A DNA stretch of 9,870 nucleotides, taken from the NCBI GenBank assembly GCA_012842725.1, contig DUSG01000148.1, forward strand, positions 1 through 9,870, given 5' to 3'. The notes beneath the pieces were generated by a model. That model did no database searches. It was given only the letters and a program-made list of their open reading frames with translations, and was not told the origin of the DNA. Positions 1 to 5,787 of this stretch are shown one piece after another. The translations under genes and the position numbers were made by a program. Position 1 is the stretch's first letter, and each line of letters opens with the position of its first letter. The stretch is from Clostridiales bacterium (lineage in GTDB: Bacteria > Bacillota > Clostridia > Lutisporales > Lutisporaceae).

Positions 1-126
1 GCAAATTGGATGTGGAAGTCTGGTAAAACCGGACCCAAACATCGTATTTTAATTGGAAAAATCCATTATTTCATGAAAAAATATGGTTTCTACCAATTGG
101 TGAAACCATATTTGTCTACAAACTGA
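1..126 (+). CDS. C-terminal end of an unidentified protein (5' end outside window)
   Basis: Frame 1 is open from the first base and ends at TGA 124-126, giving 41 residues that finish in KKYGFYQLVKPYLSTN. The composition (aromatic and lysine-rich, mixed hydrophobic) is like a real protein tail rather than AT-rich noise. The stop codon abuts a 17 bp hairpin at 126-165 that is followed by a T-run, as expected at the end of a plus-strand transcript. I do not recognise the family. A competing reading is frame 2, which ends at TAA 50-52 after 16 residues (GCGSLVKPDPNIVF), with the hairpin at 79-113 behind it; if that frame is the gene, the frame 1 extension is chance. The call rests on the open frame and the stop-hairpin spacing only. 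Confidence 0.35.
   Translation, partial: ANWMWKSGKTGPKHRILIGKIHYFMKKYGFYQLVKPYLSTN
76..113 (-). terminator. Hairpin with T-run on the minus strand, probable terminator
   Basis: Arms 79-90 and 102-113 pair perfectly over 12 bp. Inside them is ACCAATTGGT (92-101), which adds three pairs around an AATT loop with one bulged base at 91. On the minus strand the stem is followed by six T (81 to 76). It would end transcripts of the S-layer hydrolase gene that read past the hairpin at 126-165. Confidence 0.6.
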
Positions 127-177
127 CAGGAGCTATATTGCATTCACTGCAATTATAGCTCCTGTTTAGGCTTTTTT
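126..177 (+). terminator. Long hairpin with a displaced T-run, terminator-like
   Basis: The arms 126-142 and 148-165 form about 17 bp with one bulge and a 5-base loop (TTCAC). On the plus strand six T (172-177) follow after a 6-base gap, which is farther than usual for an intrinsic terminator. It lies just past the TGA at 124-126 and 27 bp beyond the stop of the convergent minus-strand gene, so it may serve both directions. Confidence 0.5.
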
Positions 178-191
178 AGATTATAATCAAC

Positions 192-2309
192 TTATTTTGT
201 TTTTACAATAAAAGTATATGTGCTTGTAGTAATCTTATCTGGTGCCACAACGGTTATTTTAAATACTATACCGTCAGAAACAGGTATTTCGTTTCTTGAA
301 CGATAACCTATCTCTTTATCGTTCAATTTTATTGAAGTTACTCTTGTTGACATTGTTGTCGGTATGACAGTAATCGTCTTTTGGGATTTTGGTACCTCTA
401 TTGTATAATTAAATGTCCAAGGATCAAACCTATTTGGCAAAGAATTCTCAACAGTTATTTCTTTACCTGCCCATTTAAATGTAACTGGCTCAGCCCATTT
501 AACAGTCGTACCGATTAGTTCTCCACCTTCAATCTCTATATTAGATAGTACAGAATATTTCAAATACCCGTCTTTTCCATTATAGTTGGCTACTGAATTG
601 TTGGTGAGATATTCTGTATCATCACCCATTATTCCTGCCAACTTCAAAGCTATCCAGTTGGTTCCGTCTTTCCACATGTCTCCTATCATCGTTGTTCTTG
701 AATTTGGTGCATCATTGGTTCGGAGTGTAGGCATGCATCCTGCTTCACCATTATCAATTACTTGCTGTAATGCGGCTTCGAAAAGCAATAGATTGTATTC
801 TCCAAGAGGACTTTCATCATGTCCAGTGAATAACAAATTAACTTTGCCGCCATCTTTTTTATATTTTGAATAAACCTGCTGGACAAATGAAAGGAGCAAA
901 TCCGCTTTCACTCCACTAACGGCAACATTATCAGCAGAACCGGCACGAGTACAGCCATAGAAATCAGATGCGAATAAAAGACCATTTTTCTTATCATGCA
1001 ATGCAACATTTCCATTTGCATGTCCCGGTATAGCATAAACATCAAATACTATACCTCCACCTAGGTCAAATTTCATTCCTTCCTCTATATCCTTAACCTT
1101 AGCTTGATCCTCCGCAGTTGGGAAAATAGACGCAAAAGGACCACCTGAACCTGCTGTTGAAGCCCAACCGCGTTTATTCAGGTATACTTCCACACCTGCC
1201 TTTAGGAAGTTAGGTGCCTGTGCATCATGGTCTCCATGTTCATGTCCTATAATTAAAATATAAGGCTTTGTTGCCAGGTTTTTATCCACATATTCTTTAA
1301 GATTTCCAGCATCTGCAGGTGTTTGTAATGCATCGTAAAGTATTCCTTTATCTTTTCCTTCAATATACCAAGCCATTGGACGCACTGCTTCAGAGTCATT
1401 GTATATCCTATACACTGCTGGGCTTGATTCAGTCTTTTCAAGTATTAAGTCACTTTGGAAATCTGCTTTTGCAGGTCGATAGAGTTTCCATTTGAATGTT
1501 TGTACTGTGCTGGGAATCATTCCATCCTTAATAGCAAACGCCTTATATACTACTTCTCTTTCTGGATCAACCCCTTCCATTGTTCCTCCTCTTGTGCCCA
1601 CCATTTCCATAATGTGTCCTTTTGTCTCTACTGTATATATATCACTTTCAGTTGATGGCTCACTACCGTCTGTTGTGAAATAAATCGTAGCCCCTGGCGT
1701 TGGGCAGTATAATTTTATATAACGTCTTGGTGATACATAATATGGTTTGGGCAGTGCTTGTACCGGTGCAACTATAGTTGTGGTTATTTTGTTGAATAAT
1801 ACTTCAAATTCAGATTTTGTCAAAGGATCTTTCGGCATAAATAATGAGCCTTTTTTGGCTGACATAAATCCCAAATCAGCCATTGTATTTACGTAAGGCC
1901 TGGCTTCCGGACTTATAGTTACATGATCAGAAAACATAACTGACTTATCAGTTAATGGTATTTTAAAAGCTTTGACCAAAATGACAGCCGCTTCCTCACG
2001 AGTAATTTCCTTGCTGGGATTAAAATTGCCATTCTCGTCAGGTTCAATTATACCTTCTTCATAAGCACATTCAATTTGTTTGCCGTATGGGTCTGAAATT
2101 TTTACATCATTAAACTGCTTAATAGGCGGATGCCAAATATCGTTGTACTCAGTTGGATGAGGCCATTGAAAAAAATCAGCAACTACAGCAACAAACTCGG
2201 CCTTAGTCAACCTTTCATTAACCGGTAGCGCGAAAACACTTCCCTGCAATAACAAAGACAAGGTAATAAAGAAAACCAATAATTTTTTTATATTACCAAG
2301 CTTTGACAC
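192..2309 (-). CDS. Secreted S-layer-anchored metallo-beta-lactamase-fold hydrolase, multidomain
   Basis: A 705-residue exported protein. Residues 1-27 are a signal peptide (basic start, LLVFFITLSLLL core, SVFA cleavage region). About 33-178 holds three S-layer homology repeats (NPSKEITREEAAVILVKAF is typical) for non-covalent cell-wall binding. About 187-275 resembles the chitobiase/hexosaminidase C-terminal beta domain (PGATIYFTTDGSEPS). About 290-515 is a metallo-beta-lactamase fold with HEHGDH (356-361), H430 in PGH, D449 in FASDF and H497 in TGHD, so a full two-metal ligand set; it should be an active hydrolase, substrate unknown. About 640-703 looks like a cadherin-like beta-sandwich. 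The start is GTG, 9 bases after AAGGGG. The gene is divergent from the LysR-type regulator gene. The fold and export are clear; the substrate (a lactam, ester, phosphodiester or lactone are all possible) is not. Confidence 0.9.
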   Translation of the reverse strand: MSKLGNIKKLLVFFITLSLLLQGSVFALPVNERLTKAEFVAVVADFFQWPHPTEYNDIWHPPIKQFNDVKISDPYGKQIECAYEEGIIEPDENGNFNPSKEITREEAAVILVKAFKIPLTDKSVMFSDHVTISPEARPYVNTMADLGFMSAKKGSLFMPKDPLTKSEFEVLFNKITTTIVAPVQALPKPYYVSPRRYIKLYCPTPGATIYFTTDGSEPSTESDIYTVETKGHIMEMVGTRGGTMEGVDPEREVVYKAFAIKDGMIPSTVQTFKWKLYRPAKADFQSDLILEKTESSPAVYRIYNDSEAVRPMAWYIEGKDKGILYDALQTPADAGNLKEYVDKNLATKPYILIIGHEHGDHDAQAPNFLKAGVEVYLNKRGWASTAGSGGPFASIFPTAEDQAKVKDIEEGMKFDLGGGIVFDVYAIPGHANGNVALHDKKNGLLFASDFYGCTRAGSADNVAVSGVKADLLLSFVQQVYSKYKKDGGKVNLLFTGHDESPLGEYNLLLFEAALQQVIDNGEAGCMPTLRTNDAPNSRTTMIGDMWKDGTNWIALKLAGIMGDDTEYLTNNSVANYNGKDGYLKYSVLSNIEIEGGELIGTTVKWAEPVTFKWAGKEITVENSLPNRFDPWTFNYTIEVPKSQKTITVIPTTMSTRVTSIKLNDKEIGYRSRNEIPVSDGIVFKITVVAPDKITTSTYTFIVKTK

Positions 2310-2339
2310 AATCGTTTACCCCTTATTATTTTTTTATTG

Positions 2340-2371
2340 AAAATTGTATTGTAGGGCCCTAATACAATTTT
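2340..2371 (-). promoter_or_regulatory. Dyad with GC palindrome in the leader of the S-layer hydrolase gene
   Basis: Arms AAAATTGTATT (2340-2350) and AATACAATTTT (2361-2371) are exact inverted repeats. Between them is the palindrome AGGGCCCT (2353-2360), so nearly all 32 bases can pair. It ends 31 bp upstream of the GTG start. On the minus strand the stem is followed by A-rich sequence, so it is not an intrinsic terminator. It could be an operator or an mRNA 5' hairpin. Confidence 0.55.
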
Positions 2372-2431
2372 CCTACACAATCAAAGAAGGTCGATTTCAC
2401 CAACTAAATATATATTTGATTATGCTAGTGC

Positions 2432-2447
2432 TATGTTCTCTAACATA
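2432..2447. repeat. 16 bp dyad, possible operator
   Basis: TATGTT-CTCT-AACATA is a perfect 6 bp inverted repeat around 4 bases. A further TATGTTC occurs at 2500-2506. It lies about 125 bp upstream of the hydrolase start. The size suits a dimeric regulator, but no family can be named from it. Confidence 0.35.
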
Positions 2448-2485
2448 TTAACTAGTATATAAATAGAGGTTACACCGGGAGTTGT

Positions 2486-2491
2486 ATTATA
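2486..2491 (-). promoter_or_regulatory. Candidate -10 box for the S-layer hydrolase gene
   Basis: The minus strand reads TATAAT from 2491 to 2486. No good -35 box is present 16-18 bases upstream. If used, it would give a leader of about 170 bases that includes the hairpin at 2340-2371. The region is so AT-rich that a chance match is quite possible. Confidence 0.25.
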
Positions 2492-2551
2492 TATGCTGGT
2501 ATGTTCAAAAGAGAGATTAAAATTTGAATTGTTTTCATGATTCATCATGTA

Positions 2552-2569
2552 TATACTCTCATAAGTATA
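2552..2569. promoter_or_regulatory. LysR-type binding-site candidate
   Basis: TATACT-CTCATA-AGTATA is an interrupted 6 bp dyad that contains the T-N11-A spacing typical of LysR-family sites (T2552, A2564). A second, longer-spaced dyad, AGTTTGA (2590-2596) with TCAAACT (2615-2621), lies next to it. Both sit between the regulator gene and its divergent neighbour, where a LysR regulator normally binds. This is inference from pattern only. Confidence 0.35.
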
Positions 2570-2673
2570 AATGATATATTGCATCTGATAGTTTGAAATG
2601 AATATATCGACATATCAAACTTAACAAATGTATTAATATTCTGTGTTTTTTGATAATTATAAATTCTTTTTCC

Positions 2674-2702
2674 TTGACTGTCCAATACTTATTTTATATA
2701 AT
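2674..2702 (+). promoter_or_regulatory. Strong vegetative promoter of the LysR-type regulator gene
   Basis: TTGACT (2674-2679) is followed after exactly 17 bases by a perfect TATAAT (2697-2702). Transcription should start near 2709, leaving a leader of about 105 bases before the ATG at 2814. The tandem repeat at 2721-2760 falls in that leader, just downstream of the start point. Confidence 0.65.
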
Positions 2703-2720
2703 GTAATAGAAGTTCTCTAT

Positions 2721-2760
2721 GACTTATATAGGTTTTGACATACTTATATAAACTTTGACA
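2721..2760 (+). repeat. Two tandem 20 bp direct repeats in the regulator gene leader
   Basis: Unit 1 (2721-2740) and unit 2 (2741-2760) match at 16 of 20 positions. Both contain CTTATATA and end in TTTGACA. A period of 20 places the units about two helix turns apart on one face of DNA. Each unit ends in a perfect TTGACA (2735-2740, 2755-2760), so they could also act as alternative -35 boxes, although no good -10 follows either one. Confidence 0.7.
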
Positions 2761-2813
2761 ATAAAATTATTCTCATGTAATTTTACTTATAGAATTTCAT
2801 AGGGGGCGATAAT

Positions 2814-3722
2814 ATGACATTACAGCAGTTGAGATATTTTGTTGAAACAGCCCGTACACTACATTTCACCAAAGCAGCTGAACACCTTAACGTATCTCAG
2901 CCAAGTCTTAGTTATGCTCTCTCTCAGTTATCCAAAAGATTAGGTGTCCCTTTGTTCAAAATTGAAGGAACTAAAGTTTCTTTAACAGAATACGGCGAAG
3001 CCTTTCTGCCATATGCTGAAAGTGCTCTAAACATCTTAGCCCAGGGTGAAGCTCAACTCAACAGAATGCAGAATCCCTATACAACAAACATCAATCTTGG
3101 ATACATTTATACCGTCAGCTTTGATGCAATACCTAAATTAATAGATGATTTCTATCTTTACAAAGGCAACCGCAATATTAGTTTCAGTCTTCAGGTTAAT
3201 ATAACAGATATATTAATCAAAAAATTGTTGGATGGTTCTCTTGACGTAGTCATCGCCCCATCGTCTGCAATAAAGAATGATTGCATAAAATCCATTCCTT
3301 TGTTTGAGCAGGAACTCTTTCTTGTCGTATATAATGATCATCCTCTGGCAAAACGCAGATCAGTTACAATAGAAGATTTTAAAAATGAAAGGTTTATAAT
3401 GATAAAAAAAGGAACCGATCTTTACCTTCAAACCGATTCCTTGTTTAGAAAGCACAATATAGTACCTAATGTCTTTTTTGAGGTTGACGAATGCAATTCT
3501 ATGGCTTCTTTTGTAGGAGCCCAGCTTGGAATCGCAATCATGCCTAAAATCCCTGCTTTGACAAGCTATAATATAAAAGCTATTCCTTTTAAAGGAAGAA
3601 CTGTAACAAGAACTATTAGTATTCTTTGGAATGGCTGCATTAAGCATACTCCTGCACTAAAAAGTTTCTTGGATTTTTGCAAACTATCAAGATCAAATAA
3701 TAGTGTAGCTAAAAGCAAATAG
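2814..3722 (+). CDS. LysR-family transcriptional regulator
   Basis: A 302-residue protein of normal length for the family. Residues 1-60 form the winged helix-turn-helix; the recognition part is HFTKAAEHLNVSQPSLSYAL (17-36), followed by the usual RLGVPLF and LTEYGEAFLPYA. About 60-88 is the dimerisation linker helix. About 92-290 is the periplasmic-binding-protein-like effector domain, with LDVVIAP, HPLAKR and GAQLGIAIMP. The start ATG has AGGGGG (2801-2806) 7 bases upstream. It is divergent from the S-layer hydrolase gene and convergent with the aminotransferase gene, whose stop lies 15 bp away. The co-inducer cannot be told from sequence. By family habit it probably controls its divergent neighbour and itself, and the repeats in its leader fit self-control. 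Confidence 0.93.
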   Translation: MTLQQLRYFVETARTLHFTKAAEHLNVSQPSLSYALSQLSKRLGVPLFKIEGTKVSLTEYGEAFLPYAESALNILAQGEAQLNRMQNPYTTNINLGYIYTVSFDAIPKLIDDFYLYKGNRNISFSLQVNITDILIKKLLDGSLDVVIAPSSAIKNDCIKSIPLFEQELFLVVYNDHPLAKRRSVTIEDFKNERFIMIKKGTDLYLQTDSLFRKHNIVPNVFFEVDECNSMASFVGAQLGIAIMPKIPALTSYNIKAIPFKGRTVTRTISILWNGCIKHTPALKSFLDFCKLSRSNNSVAKSK

Positions 3723-3737
3723 GCTATTTATTATAAC

Positions 3738-4919
3738 TTACTGTTTCATTCGAGCCAATTTTTCAAGACGATTCAGCACCTCATCCAATACATCCTTGCT
3801 TCTTGCAAAATGTAATCTAATTAGATTATTTACAGGTTCTCTGAAAAAGCTGGAACCCGGTACTGCAGCTACACCTATTTCTTTAGCCATCCATTCACAG
3901 AATTTTAAGTCAGTCCATCCTTTGAATCTACTCATTCCCAGAAACTCAGATATATCCACCATAACAAAATAGGTTCCTTGAGGTGTATTATGCATTAAGC
4001 CTAAGTCGTCTAAATGTTTACAAAAATAATCGCGTTTTTCGGTATATGTCTTTTGAAGATTCTTATAATATGATTCATCGAAATTAACTCCAACACATGC
4101 GGCCTCCTGCAACGGAGCCGGAGCACATATGGTAAGAAAATCATGAACTTTTTTTGCATTTTCAATCACTTTCTCAGGTCCAATCAGATACCCCAATCTC
4201 CATCCTGTAATCGAATAGGTCTTTGATAACGAACTGCAGGTTATAGTGATGTCATACATTCCCGGAATGCCAGCCATATGTACATGTTGATAAGGTTCAT
4301 ATATTATATGTTCATAAACTTCATCGGTTATTACATAGGCATCATATTTCAATGCCAATTTGCCTATAAATTCCAATTCTTCCCTGGCAAACACTTTCCC
4401 TGAAGGATTAGATGGATTACAAATAACAATAGCCTTTACATTTTGCTTAAAGGCATCTTCCAGAACTTGTCTATCAAAACTGTAATCAGAAGGATTCAAT
4501 GGTATATATATGGGATTTGCTCCGGACAAAATTGTATCAGCCATATAGTTTTCGTAAAATGGGCTGAATATAATCACTTTATCACCTGGATTACAAACAG
4601 TCATCATGGCACACATCATTGCTTCTGTGCCGCCACATGTAATCACTACTTCCTTATCGGGATCAATAACACGATTGATGGCTTTACCGTGTTTTCTAGC
4701 CAATGCACTTCGCAAATTATAGGAACCATATGTAATTGTGTATTGATGTGAAGAGCCATTATATGTTATATTAGCCAATGCGTCTAATATTTCTTTAGGT
4801 GGAGCAAAATCAGGGAATCCCTGTGAAAGATTGATTGCCCCATAAGCATTAGCAATTCTCGTCATTCGTCTTATTACAGAATCGGTAAAATGATCTACAC
4901 GATTACTCAGCTTTGGCAT
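3738..4919 (-). CDS. Class I/II pyridoxal-phosphate aminotransferase
   Basis: A 393-residue fold-type I aminotransferase, cytoplasmic and full length. The family N-terminal motif INLSQGFPDFAPP is at 29-41, phosphate-loop residues GGTEA at 96-100, the cofactor Asn in NPSNPSGK at N171, Asp in ITDE at D199 with Y202, the Schiff-base lysine in SSLSKTYSITGWRLGY at K233, R241, and the carboxylate-binding Arg in IRLHF at R368. The SQGFPDF opening is shared with the methionine/kynurenine aminotransferase branch (YbdL-like), so methionine or an aromatic amino acid is a fair guess for substrate; a general aspartate/aromatic enzyme cannot be excluded. ATG follows AAGGAGGT (4926-4933) by 6 bases. No partner pathway genes are adjacent. 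Confidence 0.92.
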   Translation of the reverse strand: MPKLSNRVDHFTDSVIRRMTRIANAYGAINLSQGFPDFAPPKEILDALANITYNGSSHQYTITYGSYNLRSALARKHGKAINRVIDPDKEVVITCGGTEAMMCAMMTVCNPGDKVIIFSPFYENYMADTILSGANPIYIPLNPSDYSFDRQVLEDAFKQNVKAIVICNPSNPSGKVFAREELEFIGKLALKYDAYVITDEVYEHIIYEPYQHVHMAGIPGMYDITITCSSLSKTYSITGWRLGYLIGPEKVIENAKKVHDFLTICAPAPLQEAACVGVNFDESYYKNLQKTYTEKRDYFCKHLDDLGLMHNTPQGTYFVMVDISEFLGMSRFKGWTDLKFCEWMAKEIGVAAVPGSSFFREPVNNLIRLHFARSKDVLDEVLNRLEKLARMKQ

Positions 4920-4964
4920 TTAATTACCTCCTTGTTAATACTTCTATGCTTCAAACATTTCAGC

Positions 4965-4992
4965 AGTATGACCTTAATATGCCACAGTTCAA
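4965..4992 (-). promoter_or_regulatory. Possible promoter of the aminotransferase gene
   Basis: Minus-strand TTGAAC (4992-4987), 16 bases, then CATACT (4970-4965), each 4 of 6 to consensus. It would give a leader of roughly 40 bases. A rival is a perfect TATAAT at 5154-5149 with a poor -35 TTAATG at 5177-5172, but a transcript from there would run straight into the hairpin at 5066-5119. Confidence 0.3.
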
Positions 4993-5065
4993 CAACTTAT
5001 TCAATACGTTGCGACAAAATTTCTTCTTCCTATCATTTTTATATTACACATATTTTCGTAATAAT

Positions 5066-5119
5066 AAAATAAGATCGATTCTCAAAGCTGTAAGCAGCTT
5101 TTACTTCCGATCTTATTTT
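5066..5119 (-). terminator. Two-tier hairpin, terminator of the nicotinamidase-like gene
   Basis: The outer arms AAAATAAGATCG (5066-5077) and its exact complement (5108-5119) enclose 6-base internal loops, then an inner 7 bp stem AAAGCTG (5084-5090) with CAGCTTT (5095-5101) around TAAG. The minus strand continues TTTTATTATT, the plus strand ends TTTT. It starts 55 bp beyond the stop of the minus-strand hydrolase gene, so termination is the simplest role. Confidence 0.6.
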
Positions 5120-5173
5120 GTATACTTAGCTTTGTTATGCCATACTAAATTATAGCTTTTTTAACCGGATACA

Positions 5174-5689
5174 TTAAAGAATTCCGCAACCTAATGTGCT
5201 TTCCGCTTCCTTCAATGCAAACCTATGGGCTTCATTATCAAAAGATGCTACTCCCTCTTTATAGATATTGACTTTATATCCCAAGTTTCTTGCATCGGCT
5301 GCTGAATAAAGAACACAAATATTTGTACATACTCCAACCAGGTAGAGTTCATCTACGCCTTTTTCTCTTAAATATAAGTCCAAATTCGTTCCAAAAAATG
5401 CACTGTAACGTCTCTTTCTTATTATCTTGTCTTCCGGATTAACATTGATTTCTTCTATTATCTGTGATCCTTCAGTCTTGGCAATACAATGAGGGGGAAA
5501 CATATCAAACTCTTTATCATCCTTTTCATGATTATCGCAGACAAAAACAACCGGATGGCCTTCTTTCCTGAACTTCTCAATGATTTCCGTTACAAAGGGT
5601 ATGATTTTTTTCCCTGCCGGTCCCACGCATAACACACCATTTTCATCAATAAAATCCTTTAGCATATCGATAACCAGCAAAGCTTTCAT
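5174..5689 (-). CDS. Nicotinamidase-like cysteine hydrolase (isochorismatase superfamily)
   Basis: A 171-residue cytoplasmic protein. The superfamily triad is visible: D8 in LLVIDMLKDF, K92 in RKRRYSAFFGTNLD and C125 in GVCTNICVLYSAADA. D52, H54 (CDNH) and H67 (FPPHCIAKTEG) match the metal-binding set of nicotinamidases, and the FPPHC motif is typical of that branch. Nicotinamide to nicotinate in NAD salvage is therefore the first guess, although it is shorter than most PncA proteins and related members act on other amides. ATG 5689-5687 follows GAAGGTGG by 7 bases. It lies downstream of the DUF2812 gene but has its own promoter signals, and it is followed by a two-tier terminator, so it may be a single-gene unit. 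Confidence 0.85.
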   Translation of the reverse strand: MKALLVIDMLKDFIDENGVLCVGPAGKKIIPFVTEIIEKFRKEGHPVVFVCDNHEKDDKEFDMFPPHCIAKTEGSQIIEEINVNPEDKIIRKRRYSAFFGTNLDLYLREKGVDELYLVGVCTNICVLYSAADARNLGYKVNIYKEGVASFDNEAHRFALKEAESTLGCGIL

Positions 5690-5753
5690 ACAAAAACCAC
5701 CTTCTTCTTTATCAATATGAAATCACTTTTTTCTCCAGCCAACTTTTTACTAA

Positions 5754-5782
5754 ATAATACCATATTCAGTATACCCAGACAA
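5754..5782 (-). promoter_or_regulatory. Promoter of the nicotinamidase-like gene
   Basis: Minus-strand TTGTCT (5782-5777), 17 bases, then TATTAT (5759-5754): 4 of 6 and 5 of 6 to the vegetative consensus. The -35 begins 5 bases beyond the stop codon of the upstream DUF2812 gene. Predicted start is near 5747, about 58 bases before the ATG. Confidence 0.5.
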
Positions 5783-5787
5783 CTTAT

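Larger units (their letters stand above)
2310..2813. other. 504 bp divergent intergenic control region
   Basis: This stretch separates the start codons of the S-layer hydrolase (minus) and the LysR-type regulator (plus). It is very AT-rich and holds no convincing small gene. What it does hold is a strong plus-strand promoter, a tandem 20 bp repeat, a 32 bp dyad in the hydrolase leader, and several shorter dyads at 2432-2447, 2552-2569 and 2590-2621. Such a long gap with so many dyads suggests that more than one protein binds here. Confidence 0.7.

Noticed and set aside
1..52. Frame 2 gene tail ending at TAA 50-52
   Set aside because: Only 16 residues can be seen and the frame 1 reading is longer with its stop next to a hairpin; kept as an alternative rather than a separate feature.
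586..873. Open frame of 95 codons on the plus strand inside the S-layer hydrolase gene
   Set aside because: Antisense to a clearly coding region, with no start signal of its own.
4443..4751. Open frame of 102 codons on the plus strand inside the aminotransferase gene
   Set aside because: Antisense to a gene with all catalytic motifs intact; composition (many His, Ile, Cys) is typical of a shadow frame.
4920..5173. T-box or SAM riboswitch in front of the aminotransferase gene
   Set aside because: No T-box core sequence or specifier stem and no SAM-type conserved elements could be found in the minus-strand leader; the hairpin is better explained as the terminator of the gene before it.
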